Positions 34,191-43,051 of a stretch of 64,000 bases of DNA are shown here, piece after piece; positions within the stretch are counted from its first letter, which is position 1, and the number at the start of each line of letters is the position of its first letter. The notes beneath the pieces are model-generated. The model saw only the letters and a list, made by a program, of their open reading frames with translations. It searched no databases and had not been told where the DNA came from. Location of the stretch: assembly GCA_044232905.1 (NCBI GenBank), contig JBIIKZ010000006.1:1-64000 (forward strand), written 5' to 3'. The translations under genes and the position numbers were made by a program. This stretch comes from CANHVK01 sp044232905. Lineage in GTDB: Bacteria > Bacteroidota > Bacteroidia > Flavobacteriales_D > Crocinitomicaceae.

Positions 34191-35234
34191 ATGACAAACA
34201 CATTACAAAATGATTTAGTACTTCGTGCCGCTAGAGGAGAAAATATCGAACGTTATCCGGTATGGTTAATGCGTCAAGCAGGAAGAATTTTACCAGAATA
34301 CCGTGCGGTTAGAAGTTCTCTTTCTGGCTTCAAAGAATTGGTAGAAACTCCTCGTTTTGCAGCAGAAGTTACGGTGCAACCAGTAGATATCTTAGGGGTT
34401 GATGCTGCAATCATTTTTTCCGACATTCTTGTAGTTCCTGAAGCTATGGGCTTGGAGTACCAAATGTTGGAAGCAAAAGGTCCATGGTTTGAAAAAACAA
34501 TCAAAACAGAAGCGGACTTAAAATTTGCTGAAGTAGATTTTGATGTGGAAGACCGTTTAGGCTATGTCTTGGAAGCAATTAAATTAACAAACAAAGAATT
34601 AAATGGTCGAGTACCACTTATTGGTTTCGCAGGTGCACCTTGGACTATCTTTTGTTATATGATCGAAGGACACGGTTCCAAAACATTCTCGGAATCGCGT
34701 AAAATGCTATACACAAACCCAGTTTTAGCGCATAAATTACTAGATCGTATTACCAAAGTGACAATAAAATACTTACAAGCACAAATTAAGGCTGGTGCCC
34801 ACATGGTGCAAGTTTTTGATTCTTGGGCTGGAATTTTGGGTACAGAACAATATGCTACGTTCAGTATGCCGTATTTGAAGCAAATTGCAGATGCAATACA
34901 AGAAGTCCCACTAACTATTTTTTCTAAAGGTGCTATGAGTTCGTTAGAAGATATCGCGAATTTAGACTGTAATACGGTTGGACTAGATTGGAACATGGAC
35001 ATTCCAGATTTTAGAAAAGTAATCGGAGACAAAAGAACCATACAAGGGAATCTAGACCCTTGTGCTTTATATAGTTCGCATGACGAAGTAGCAAAACTTA
35101 CTACAAATTTATTAGATTCATTTACGAGTAATCGTCACATTGTAAATCTTGGTCATGGGGTTTATCCGGACGTAGATCCTGCGAAAGTGAAAACGTTTAT
35201 ACAAACAGTAAAAGATTACGCAATTAAGTATTAA
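34191..35234 (+). CDS. hemE: Uroporphyrinogen decarboxylase
   Basis: Decarboxylates the four acetate side chains of uroporphyrinogen III to coproporphyrinogen III in haem synthesis, competing with SUMT (cobA) for the same substrate. The signature PVWLMRQAGRILPEYR is at about residues 23-38, and GFAGAPWTIFCYMIEG and VNLGHGVYPDVDP follow. Length (347 residues) is standard. It has its own promoter box upstream, and the OmpA-like gene follows after three bases. Confidence 0.97.
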   Translation: MTNTLQNDLVLRAARGENIERYPVWLMRQAGRILPEYRAVRSSLSGFKELVETPRFAAEVTVQPVDILGVDAAIIFSDILVVPEAMGLEYQMLEAKGPWFEKTIKTEADLKFAEVDFDVEDRLGYVLEAIKLTNKELNGRVPLIGFAGAPWTIFCYMIEGHGSKTFSESRKMLYTNPVLAHKLLDRITKVTIKYLQAQIKAGAHMVQVFDSWAGILGTEQYATFSMPYLKQIADAIQEVPLTIFSKGAMSSLEDIANLDCNTVGLDWNMDIPDFRKVIGDKRTIQGNLDPCALYSSHDEVAKLTTNLLDSFTSNRHIVNLGHGVYPDVDPAKVKTFIQTVKDYAIKY

Positions 35235-35237
35235 CCC

Positions 35238-36392
35238 ATGAAAACAACTGCACTACTTCTTTTTATTTTTTTAATTCATTCTGCTCATTCTCAAGTCACT
35301 AACCTCGTTGAAAATGGTAGTTTTGAAATTATTAAAGGTAAAGTGAAAGGATTAGGATGTTTGGAAGCTTCTGACGATTGGAAAAATGTAACTTCTACCA
35401 AAGCGGATTTATTTGTCAAAGAAAATAAACTTCCAATTGTTTTAACTTCTGGAAATACCTTTGGTAAAGAAGACCCAAAAGAAGGAGATAATTACGCAGG
35501 TTTAGTAGTCTATTCCCCAAAAGATAAAATTGCTAGAAATTACATCACTTCTCCTTTAGCGCAACCAATGTTAAAGGGAAAAAAATACTGTGTTAGTATG
35601 TATATCTCACTAGCAGAAGGATCTAAATTTGCAACGAATAATCTTGGAGTAAACTTCCACAAAAAACAACCTAAACAAGAAGATAACAAAACGTTAGTAG
35701 AAAAAACTTCCATTCTTCATCATAACTCGAAGATTGTTAGCGCAACCTATGGCTGGGAAAAAGTATGTGGTACCTATATGGCTGAAGGTGGCGAAGAATT
35801 TATTACGATAGGTAACTTTACTGCAACCGATAAAACAAAAACGGAAAAAGCAACTAAAATTAAAGATTATAAAGGGGTGCTTTCTGACTTTGCTTATTAC
35901 TTTGTCGATAATATTTCAGTAATCATGGTAGATCAAAAATCCGCGTGTGATTGTGGAAATCAGGAAAATAATAAAGACACTTACTACCATAAAATAATTA
36001 TGTTGGAAGAAAAAATGACTCCTATTCAACGCATAGAAGCGCACACTGCCTTTTTTCCTTTTGGAAAGTATGAATTACAAGAAACGAATAGATCTACTAT
36101 CGACGCAGTCATTCTTGAAATGAAAAATAACCCGACATTTATTATTGAACTATTTGGACATTTAGATGTGAATGAAGCTGAACTAGCTACTAAAAAACCT
36201 TTATTTGCAGATTTATCGAACAGAAGGATTCGTGAGGTGATGAAATACATGATTGAAAATGGCATTGATGAAAAAAGACTTATTTCTACACCAAAAGATG
36301 AAAAAGAACCTAACGAAGAAATTTTAGAAGATGACGATGAAGATTTAAAATTAGCGAAAAATCGTCGTGTCATGTTCATCGTGAAAAAATAA
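35238..36392 (+). CDS. OmpA-family outer-membrane protein with N-terminal carbohydrate-binding-like domain
   Basis: Signal peptide 1-18. Residues ~22-210 form a jelly-roll-like domain of the kind often seen in Bacteroidota surface proteins (NLVENGSFEII, DWKNVTS, NYAGLVVYSP, LKGKKYCVSMYISLAEGS). Residues ~260-384 are an OmpA C-terminal peptidoglycan-binding domain (FPFGKYELQETNRSTIDAVILEMKNNP, IELFGHLDV, LSNRRIREVMKYMIENGI, KNRRVMFIVKK), with an acidic insert (EEILEDDDED). It probably links the outer membrane to the wall. Confidence 0.82.
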   Translation: MKTTALLLFIFLIHSAHSQVTNLVENGSFEIIKGKVKGLGCLEASDDWKNVTSTKADLFVKENKLPIVLTSGNTFGKEDPKEGDNYAGLVVYSPKDKIARNYITSPLAQPMLKGKKYCVSMYISLAEGSKFATNNLGVNFHKKQPKQEDNKTLVEKTSILHHNSKIVSATYGWEKVCGTYMAEGGEEFITIGNFTATDKTKTEKATKIKDYKGVLSDFAYYFVDNISVIMVDQKSACDCGNQENNKDTYYHKIIMLEEKMTPIQRIEAHTAFFPFGKYELQETNRSTIDAVILEMKNNPTFIIELFGHLDVNEAELATKKPLFADLSNRRIREVMKYMIENGIDEKRLISTPKDEKEPNEEILEDDDEDLKLAKNRRVMFIVKK

Positions 36393-36401
36393 GAAAAAAA
36401 C

Positions 36402-36947
36402 ATGTTTAAATTAGGAGAAAAAATTGGTTTTTTATCCGAAAAAGGAACAGCTAAAATATTAGAATTCCTTCCAAATCAAAAAATACGGTTAATCGATAGT
36501 GAAGGATTTGAGCAGATTCGCTTGAGTTCGGAACTTATCACCTTGCATAGTTTAAATTACCAGTTAGAAAATACAGCTCCAGCATTTGATAAGGAAGCTA
36601 TTTCTAAACGAAAAAATATGCAACTTTCGGTAAAAATAGAAAACAAAAAAAGAACTTCTATTTGGGAAATTGATCTTCATATTGAGAATTTGATAGATAA
36701 TGCTAAAAACCTAACAAACACAGAAATATTACTCAAACAAATGAGTAATTTCAAAAATACATTTGTAAAGGCATGCGATAAACGTATTCAAAAATTAGTC
36801 GTGATTCACGGTGTTGGAGAAGGTGTGTTAAAAAATGAAATTCGTTCGTATTTGTCCAAGCAAGAAAACATAGAATATTTCGATGCATCCTACCTTGAAT
36901 ACGGTAAAGGTGCCACAGAAGTTAGATTCAAACATTCATCCTACTGA
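36402..36947 (+). CDS. Smr/MutS2-C-terminal-domain protein
   Basis: A 181-residue protein with a C-terminal Smr domain: EIDLHIENLIDN near 82, KLVVIHGVGEGVLKNEIRSYLSKQ near 128 and GATEVRF at the end. The GVGEG loop replaces the usual GxGxG of Smr nucleases. The N-terminal ~65 residues look like a small SH3-type beta barrel (GTAKILEFLPNQKIRLIDSEGFEQIRL). It sits two bases before yaaA and ends in TGA. Confidence 0.8.
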   Translation: MFKLGEKIGFLSEKGTAKILEFLPNQKIRLIDSEGFEQIRLSSELITLHSLNYQLENTAPAFDKEAISKRKNMQLSVKIENKKRTSIWEIDLHIENLIDNAKNLTNTEILLKQMSNFKNTFVKACDKRIQKLVVIHGVGEGVLKNEIRSYLSKQENIEYFDASYLEYGKGATEVRFKHSSY

Positions 36948-36949
36948 CC

Positions 36950-37708
36950 ATGAAAATTTTACTTTCACCTGCAAAATCATTAGATTATTCCAAATCGATC
37001 GAAAAACCATTTGTAAACCAAGCATCCTTTCTAAAAGAAACGGAACAACTGGTGGTAAAACTAAAAAAGTTAAAGCCTAAAAAATTCATGGAAATGATGC
37101 ATATTTCCTCGGATTTAGCACATTTGAATTACGATCGTTACCAAGCATGGATTTCTCCAACGGAAGAAAGCGAAGTGGTTAAAACATGTATCGAAGTATT
37201 TAATGGAGAGGTATACAAAGGTTTATACCCATTTTCTTGGAACGAAACCGAACTTATTCGTGCCAATGAACAAATTCGAATTTTATCTGGTTTATATGGG
37301 ATGTTAAAGCCGTTAGACTTGGTTTACCCATACCGACTAGAAATGGGAACCAAATGGCAAATAACTCCAAAAGTGAAAAATCTCTATGCATTCTGGTCGG
37401 ATAAATTAACCAAACAATTAAAAGCTGAAAAACCTAACGAAATTTTAAATTTAGCTTCTACAGAGTATAATAAAGTAATTAATTTCAAACAATTAAAAGC
37501 AAAAGTAATCACGCCAACATTCAAAGATTTTAGCAATGGAAGCTATAAAGTGGTGATGATGTACGCCAAACATGCACGTGGCGCAATGGCTAATTATTGT
37601 GTTAAAAATAATATTCAGTCTTCCGAAGAATTAAAAGTGTACGATGTGGATGGATATACCTTTGATGCTAAAACATCGACAGAAACCGAATGGAATTTTA
37701 TTCGTTAG
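36950..37708 (+). CDS. yaaA: Peroxide stress protein YaaA (DUF328)
   Basis: Cytosolic protein of 252 residues that lowers free iron damage under peroxide stress in E. coli. The opening MKILLSPAKSLD is diagnostic, as are GLYGMLKPLDLVYPYRLEMGTK and the MYAKHARGAMANYCVKN stretch near residue 203. The 3' end overlaps the convergent glycosyltransferase gene by four bases. Confidence 0.92.
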   Translation: MKILLSPAKSLDYSKSIEKPFVNQASFLKETEQLVVKLKKLKPKKFMEMMHISSDLAHLNYDRYQAWISPTEESEVVKTCIEVFNGEVYKGLYPFSWNETELIRANEQIRILSGLYGMLKPLDLVYPYRLEMGTKWQITPKVKNLYAFWSDKLTKQLKAEKPNEILNLASTEYNKVINFKQLKAKVITPTFKDFSNGSYKVVMMYAKHARGAMANYCVKNNIQSSEELKVYDVDGYTFDAKTSTETEWNFIR

Positions 37709-38925
37709 TTCGATTTTTTTAATTCTATCCACTTAGACATAAATTTTGTTGCTTGAAACTGTTGGTGTTGTAAAAGGTTTCCAAGAAAATTTTGTTTCCG
37801 GTGCTTTTCAAGTTCCACATAGATTTTTTCAAGTTTAGCAATAAACCCATTATCCCGTTTTGTAAAACGTGTCTGTAAAATTTTGTTCCCATTTTCAACT
37901 GCTGCATGCCATTTTTGCGTATAGCTATACAATTCTACAGCTTCATCAGCAAATGCTTCTGCCTCTAACTCAACAGAACCATTCCAAGGCAATTCTCCAT
38001 GCATAGATTCAGCTCCTATTGGGGTGGTTACACTTGGTACACCATGTACCATCGCTTCTATTAATTTCCCTTTAATTCCAGCACCAAATCGTAACGGAGC
38101 CAAAAACACGCGTGTATTTTCGAATACCTGCGTTACGTTTTCTGCACGTCCCTTCACGATAAATCCTTCTTTTGGATTATGCAAATCCAATACTTTTTGA
38201 GATGGATAAGCACCAAAAACATGTAATTCTACTTGTGGCAACTGTTTACGAATTCTAGGCCAAATTTCTTTTTTCAAATATAAAACAGCATCCCAATTTG
38301 GTTCATGTAAAAAATTACCAATAAACGAAAAATTAGATTTGTCTTTATATTCGCTATTTACGGTTTTTTTAGAATCTATCCACATTGGTAAATAATACAA
38401 TATAGCTTTATCTATTTTAAATACATTTTCTAATACTTCCATTTCATATTCTGAAATGATCCACGTTATGTCACAACGTAATATACTTGCTATTTCTCGT
38501 GTTGCAATCTCTTCTACCAACAAATCATCCAAACAAAAAACACGATTCTCTTTCACTGCTTTTTGTCGTGTCTTACGTAAACAATGTAAATCTTCCGAAT
38601 CTAAAATCCGAAGCGCATTCGGACAATTTTCGCTTACACGCCAACCATAGTATTCCTCGGTGATATAACGATCAAAAACCACCATTGTTGGTGTTAGTTC
38701 TTGGATAAAAGAATCAAAACTGGAAGAATTAAGTACAATCGTATAACAATCTACTCCAAGATTTTCTATAGGATAACTAAATTCACCGCGTGCTGCAGAA
38801 CACGCAAAGGATACAAAATATTCTTGCTCTAAAAAAGATTCAATGATTTGTAAGATACGAATGCCTGCAGCAGAAGAATTTGGCTCTGGCCAAACAAGTC
38901 CTATGAGCAATACATGGTGTTTCAT
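37705..38925 (-). CDS. Glycosyltransferase (GT4-like)
   Basis: A 406-residue GT-B-fold sugar transferase. The N-terminal half has the acceptor-side pattern VWPEPNSSAAGIRILQII. The C-terminal donor-binding half holds VFLAPLRFGAGIKGKLIEAMVHGVPSVTTPIGAESM, the segment with the conserved Glu of retaining transferases. It is not in a polysaccharide cluster, so the acceptor is unknown. It starts 14 bases after the helicase gene's stop on the same strand. Confidence 0.85.
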   Translation of the reverse strand: MKHHVLLIGLVWPEPNSSAAGIRILQIIESFLEQEYFVSFACSAARGEFSYPIENLGVDCYTIVLNSSSFDSFIQELTPTMVVFDRYITEEYYGWRVSENCPNALRILDSEDLHCLRKTRQKAVKENRVFCLDDLLVEEIATREIASILRCDITWIISEYEMEVLENVFKIDKAILYYLPMWIDSKKTVNSEYKDKSNFSFIGNFLHEPNWDAVLYLKKEIWPRIRKQLPQVELHVFGAYPSQKVLDLHNPKEGFIVKGRAENVTQVFENTRVFLAPLRFGAGIKGKLIEAMVHGVPSVTTPIGAESMHGELPWNGSVELEAEAFADEAVELYSYTQKWHAAVENGNKILQTRFTKRDNGFIAKLEKIYVELEKHRKQNFLGNLLQHQQFQATKFMSKWIELKKSN

Positions 38926-38938
38926 ACGTGAAGAATCC

Positions 38939-40051
38939 CTATTTGATTTGGTGAAATTTGATTCCCAATTCTTGTTCGATTTTACGGATACGCTTAATTT
39001 CTTTAGATTCTATAAAAGCAATTGAAATTCCTTTTTTACCAGCACGCGCAGTACGACCACTTCTATGTGTGTAATTTTCGATATCATCCGGAAGTTCGTA
39101 ATGCACCACAAAAGATAAGTCTTCCACATCAATTCCACGTGCAGCAATATCCGTAGCGACTAAAAAAGAAAACGTTCCTTTTTTAAACATACGCATCACT
39201 TTTTCACGTTCGCGCTGCTCTAAATCGCCATGAATTACACCAACACTGTGTTTACTTTCTTTGAGTTTGTCCGAGATAAATTGCGCGGAAGCTTTTGTTC
39301 TACAAAAGAAGATTCCCGTTTTATTCGGTTGTGTTTTTAAGAAATGAGTCAAATACCCGAATTTTTGTTTTGGGTCACACACAAAGTACTGGTGTTCAAT
39401 ACCACTATTCATGTTTTTTTGCTTATTTACCTGAATACGTTTAGCATCTTCGGATAAATAATTGGTTATAATCAATTCTAACTCATTCGGTATCGTAGCA
39501 GAAAATAACCAAGTAAAACTATTTTTATGCGTTTGTCTCAAAATCGTTTCGACATCTTTTTGGAAACCCATTTTTAACATCTCATCCGCCTCGTCTAATA
39601 CAACAGTATTTACATCTTTTAAATCGACTACTTTACGGTCTAATAAATCGAGCAAACGACCTGGTGTTGCAACAATTACCTGCGTAGGTCTTGAAAGTGC
39701 ACGAATTTGTAAATCAATCTTTTCTCCACCATACACCGCTTGCACATATACATTTGTGGTGTATTTAGTCATTTTAAATAACTGTTTGGAAATTTGTTGA
39801 CACAACTCACGCGTAGGCGCTAAAATTAATGCCTGAACTTTTGGAGAAGTGGCATCTATTTTTTGAATAATTGGGATACCAAAAGTTGCTGTTTTACCTG
39901 TACCTGTTTGTGCTTGTCCGACGAAATCCGATTTATACTCTAACAAAAAAGGAAGTGCTTTCTCTTGAATTTCAGTCGGTTCTGTAATATTAATATCATT
40001 CAGTGCTTTGATTAGGTAGGTTTCAACACCTAAATCTTTAAAATTGGCCAC
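38939..40051 (-). CDS. DEAD-box RNA helicase
   Basis: ATP-dependent RNA helicase core of 370 residues without a C-terminal tail. The Q motif (FKDLGVETYLIKALNDINITEPTEIQ), Walker A AQTGTGKT at 47-54, PTRELCQQ, TPGRLLDLL, DEAD, SAT and HRSGRTARAGKKG are all present. The start is GTG at 40051, since no ATG fits the family N-terminus. It probably acts in ribosome assembly or mRNA turnover. Confidence 0.95.
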   Translation of the reverse strand: MANFKDLGVETYLIKALNDINITEPTEIQEKALPFLLEYKSDFVGQAQTGTGKTATFGIPIIQKIDATSPKVQALILAPTRELCQQISKQLFKMTKYTTNVYVQAVYGGEKIDLQIRALSRPTQVIVATPGRLLDLLDRKVVDLKDVNTVVLDEADEMLKMGFQKDVETILRQTHKNSFTWLFSATIPNELELIITNYLSEDAKRIQVNKQKNMNSGIEHQYFVCDPKQKFGYLTHFLKTQPNKTGIFFCRTKASAQFISDKLKESKHSVGVIHGDLEQREREKVMRMFKKGTFSFLVATDIAARGIDVEDLSFVVHYELPDDIENYTHRSGRTARAGKKGISIAFIESKEIKRIRKIEQELGIKFHQIK

Positions 40052-40075
40052 GTGTATTTATTTAATGAAAATGAA

Positions 40076-40945
40076 TTATTCTTCTATTTCTTCTAATTGA
40101 CTCTCCCAATAATCATTTAAAAAAGATTGTATTTTTCTACCTAAGGTATTGAAATATCTTTTGGTTCTATAACCACCTACCCAGACGATTCCACGGATTG
40201 CATTTGTTAGAAAAATTTCGTCTGCAGCCAATAAATTCTGTGGTAATATGGCACATTCATAGACTTTAATACCATGAGTCAGTGCTATATTTATGACTTG
40301 CATACGCATAGTGCCAGCTAAACAACCGTCTTCCAAACTAGGGGTGTATAATACACCATTACTAACTACAAATAAATTCGAATTAGAACTTTCGATTACT
40401 GCATCTTTTTCATTGATTAACAAATAATCATCCAACCCTTTTTCTTTTGCAGCAATCGCAGTCATTACATATAACAATCCATTTTTTGTTTTGAAATTGG
40501 ATAGAAAGTTTTTTTGTTTTTTGAGTTCTCGATAAATATCTACTTCATACCCTTTGGAATTCAATTCAAAATAATTGGACTCGTACGGATAAACTTCAAT
40601 AAAATAGGAAATTTCATTCGTTTCTGGAATATAGGTTCCTCCTAGAGCTCTATCCAAGGAAATTCTGCATTTTCCTCCTTCTTTTATTCCAGAAAGAGCA
40701 ATTAATTCTACAACCTTATCTTCAAAAAATTCTACGGTGAAAAAGGAAGGAAATCGCATTTTTATTGCTTTTGCTCCTTCCACCATACGATTAAAATGGT
40801 TGACCATATTAATTGGTTTTCCATTCATAACACGAACACTTTCAAATAATCCGTCCCCATAGAGGTATGAACGGTTACCTGCTGCAATAGTAGCACCTTT
40901 ATTCGGTAATACCGCTCCGTTATTGTTAACAAATAAATCTTGCAT
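40076..40945 (-). CDS. PLP-dependent aminotransferase class IV
   Basis: Fold-type IV PLP enzyme (289 residues), of the branched-chain aminotransferase / aminodeoxychorismate lyase / D-amino-acid transaminase group. GNRSYLYGDGLFESVRV near residue 24, the likely PLP lysine in NFKTKNGLLYVMTAIAAKEKG near 150, and IESSNSNLFVV...CLAGTMRM follow the family. I cannot decide between the subtypes, though the size and spacing suggest PabC-like. It follows the end of the extended rhomboid frame by only three bases. Confidence 0.85.
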   Translation of the reverse strand: MQDLFVNNNGAVLPNKGATIAAGNRSYLYGDGLFESVRVMNGKPINMVNHFNRMVEGAKAIKMRFPSFFTVEFFEDKVVELIALSGIKEGGKCRISLDRALGGTYIPETNEISYFIEVYPYESNYFELNSKGYEVDIYRELKKQKNFLSNFKTKNGLLYVMTAIAAKEKGLDDYLLINEKDAVIESSNSNLFVVSNGVLYTPSLEDGCLAGTMRMQVINIALTHGIKVYECAILPQNLLAADEIFLTNAIRGIVWVGGYRTKRYFNTLGRKIQSFLNDYWESQLEEIEE

Positions 40946-40948
40946 ACA

Positions 40949-41107
40949 CTAGGACATTATACTTTGTAAAAACTCTCTTCCTTTATCAGCGTTGATCAAT
41001 AAAATATATAAAACACCGAATACAGCACCACCGATATGTGCATCATGTGCTAAGTTTGTTTTCTGTCTTTTGAACATCCAAAATTCAAATGCTAAATATA
41101 GTGGTCA
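40949..41107 (-). pseudogene. C-terminal remainder of the rhomboid protease beyond an in-frame TGA
   Basis: After TGA at 41105-41107 the same frame runs on to TAG at 40949-40951 and encodes a clean rhomboid C-terminus: PLYLAFEFWMFKR, then NLAHDAHIGGAVFGVLYILL. HDAHIGG carries the catalytic His (about residue 174 of the joined chain). The joined protein would be 202 residues, the normal size. No start codon suits independent translation. Confidence 0.75.
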
Positions 41108-41557
41108 AAAAATATAAGCTGGGATCATTATAGGCAAAAATATCAACCCCATTTTCATCGTTGGATTCCACATGATACCTGCAAAAACTACCGCAGAAAC
41201 AGCACCAGAAGCACCTAGGGATAGGTAATTTACATTTTCTTGATTGCGTATGTATGGCCATAAGGTAGAGAAAAGTCCACCAACAAAATATAAAATCAAA
41301 AAATGTATCATCCCATTAGAATTACCGAAATGAGTATCTAATTCTCCTTCAATCATTGCACCAAACATGAAAAAAGAAATCATATTAAACAGTAAGTGCG
41401 ACAAATCTGCATGAATAAACATGTGTGAAATAAATCGCGATAATTCGTTATTATGCTTCACACGATATGGTGAAAAAACCCACTTACTGATCATTTGCGG
41501 ATTCTTAAATCCCATAAATGAAATAATGGCTGTAGCAATAATGATTAAAATAGTCAT
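41105..41557 (-). CDS. Rhomboid-family intramembrane protease, cut short by in-frame TGA
   Basis: Intramembrane serine protease. Hydrophobic segments at about 2-16, 52-68, 84-100, 111-128 and 136-150. HADLSHLLFNM is the conserved loop motif and LGASGAV carries the catalytic Ser117. The frame stops at codon 151 in PAYIF-TGA-PLYLA, where Bacteroidota homologues have Gly (IFG.LYLA). The catalytic His lies beyond the stop, so this product alone should be inactive. GGA to TGA is one base change. Confidence 0.8.
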   Translation of the reverse strand: MTILIIIATAIISFMGFKNPQMISKWVFSPYRVKHNNELSRFISHMFIHADLSHLLFNMISFFMFGAMIEGELDTHFGNSNGMIHFLILYFVGGLFSTLWPYIRNQENVNYLSLGASGAVSAVVFAGIMWNPTMKMGLIFLPIMIPAYIF

Positions 41558-41698
41558 ATACTGGTTGTAATATCGAAGTAAATATAAGGATTGCAGATGA
41601 AAAAATGGATATTCTAATCAATCTAAAACATTTATGGCTTGCTTCAAATGAACTATTTGATTAAATTAAAGTAACAAACAATAGAATTACAAAGTAAA

Positions 41699-42307
41699 AT
41701 GTCGGAAAAATTTAGAAATAAATACAGAATTCCATCAGCAAGATGGCAACAATGGGATTATGCATCCGAAGGAATATATTTTATTACAATTTGCATAAAA
41801 AATCACCAGCATTTTTTTGGTGAAATTATAGATGGTAAAATGATTCTGAATGAATTAGGAAACATAACACAAAACGAATGGACTAAATCCATTGAAATGC
41901 GACCAGATATGCATTTAGAATTAGGGGAATTTGTTGTGATGCCAAACCATTTTCATGCGGTTATAATGATTGGTGAAAATAAATATAATACAAAACAGAA
42001 TATTTTGGATGGGTGTGGGTGTGGTAGAGACGCGATGCATCGCGTCTCTACGGAAAACCGTCACGTTTTTACGCCAAACCAACCAAAAAATAAATTTGGG
42101 GTACAATCCAAAAATTTGGCATCCATTATTCGGGGATTTAAATCGGCGGTGACAACCTATTCTAAAAAACATGGAATATCTGAATTTCAATGGCAGGCAC
42201 GTTATAATGATCATGTAATTCGAAATTCATTTTCATTGACACAAATTCAAAATTACATTATCAATAATCCTAAAAATTGGAAAAAAGATACGTTTAACAA
42301 ATATTAA
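41699..42307 (+). CDS. REP-associated tyrosine transposase (RAYT, IS200/IS605-like)
   Basis: Single-strand Y1 HUH transposase of 202 residues that binds and cuts REP hairpins. RNKYRIPSARWQQWDYASEGIYFITIC opens the family; the HUH motif is H84-F-H86 in MPNHFHAVIMI and the likely nucleophile is Tyr169 in QARYNDHVIR. Between them, residues 109-118 (GRDAMHRVST) are encoded by a 28-bp REP palindrome lying in frame within the gene. No flanking inverted repeats are evident, so it looks domesticated rather than a mobile IS. Confidence 0.9.
   Translation: MSEKFRNKYRIPSARWQQWDYASEGIYFITICIKNHQHFFGEIIDGKMILNELGNITQNEWTKSIEMRPDMHLELGEFVVMPNHFHAVIMIGENKYNTKQNILDGCGCGRDAMHRVSTENRHVFTPNQPKNKFGVQSKNLASIIRGFKSAVTTYSKKHGISEFQWQARYNDHVIRNSFSLTQIQNYIINNPKNWKKDTFNKY
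42024..42051. repeat. 28-bp perfect REP palindrome inside the RAYT gene
   Basis: Perfect self-complementary sequence with GTAGAGACGCGATG as its left half. It opens with the GTAG foot typical of REP hairpins recognised by RAYT proteins. It lies in frame and adds no stop codon. The palindrome at 9910-9937 is its closest relative in the window (23 of 28 bases). Confidence 0.85.
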
Positions 42308-42396
42308 TTCAAACATGTGGATTACATTTTGTGTAGAATCAATTTCAAGAATCTATTATAATCCGTAATTTTAACGACAAATCAAAAAAGAGAATT

Positions 42397-43047
42397 ATGA
42401 GCGTACTAATTTCCCCATCGATGTTATCCTGTGACTTTGCGAATATGCAACGTGATATTGAAATGATCAATGCAAGCCAGGCAGATTGGTTTCATGTGGA
42501 TGTGATGGATGGTGTTTTTGTACCAAATATCTCTTTTGGTTTTCCGGTGATTGAAGCGATGAAACGTCATGCAACAAAACCATTGGATGTTCATATTATG
42601 ATTGAAAATCCAGATGATTATATCGCGGAATTTAAACGTTGTGGGACCGATATTTTAACGGTTCACTACGAGGCATGCAGACATTTACACCGTACGATTC
42701 AAGCAATCAAACAAGCGGGAATGAAAGCAGGTGTAGCATTGAATCCACACACACCAGTGAGTGCATTAACAGATGTGATTGCAGACTTGGATTTGGTATT
42801 GATTATGTCCGTTAACCCAGGTTTTGGTGGTCAAAAATTTATTGTAAATGCAGTGAATAAAGTTGCTGAAACGAAACATTTAATTCAAACAAAAGGTTCT
42901 TCCGCATTGATTGAAGTTGACGGTGGAGTCAACCTAGAAACTGGAAAACTATTAGTTGACGCTGGTGCTGATGTACTAGTTGCAGGAAGTTTTGTATTTG
43001 GTTCTAGTAATCCAAGTGAGACGATTGAACAATTAAAAGGTCTATAA
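42397..43047 (+). CDS. rpe: Ribulose-phosphate 3-epimerase
   Basis: Interconverts ribulose 5-phosphate and xylulose 5-phosphate in the pentose phosphate pathway. The TIM-barrel motifs are all there: ISPSMLSCDFANM near the start, HVDVMDGVFVPNISFG near 35, LDVHIMIENP, LIMSVNPGFGGQKF and EVDGGVN. Length (216 residues) is standard. It ends four bases before the convergent helical-repeat gene. Confidence 0.97.
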   Translation: MSVLISPSMLSCDFANMQRDIEMINASQADWFHVDVMDGVFVPNISFGFPVIEAMKRHATKPLDVHIMIENPDDYIAEFKRCGTDILTVHYEACRHLHRTIQAIKQAGMKAGVALNPHTPVSALTDVIADLDLVLIMSVNPGFGGQKFIVNAVNKVAETKHLIQTKGSSALIEVDGGVNLETGKLLVDAGADVLVAGSFVFGSSNPSETIEQLKGL

Positions 43048-43051
43048 GAGA

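Noticed and set aside
41558..41698. Inverted repeats bounding the RAYT gene as an insertion sequence
   Set aside because: No terminal repeats or target duplication could be seen in the 140 bases before or 90 bases after the gene.
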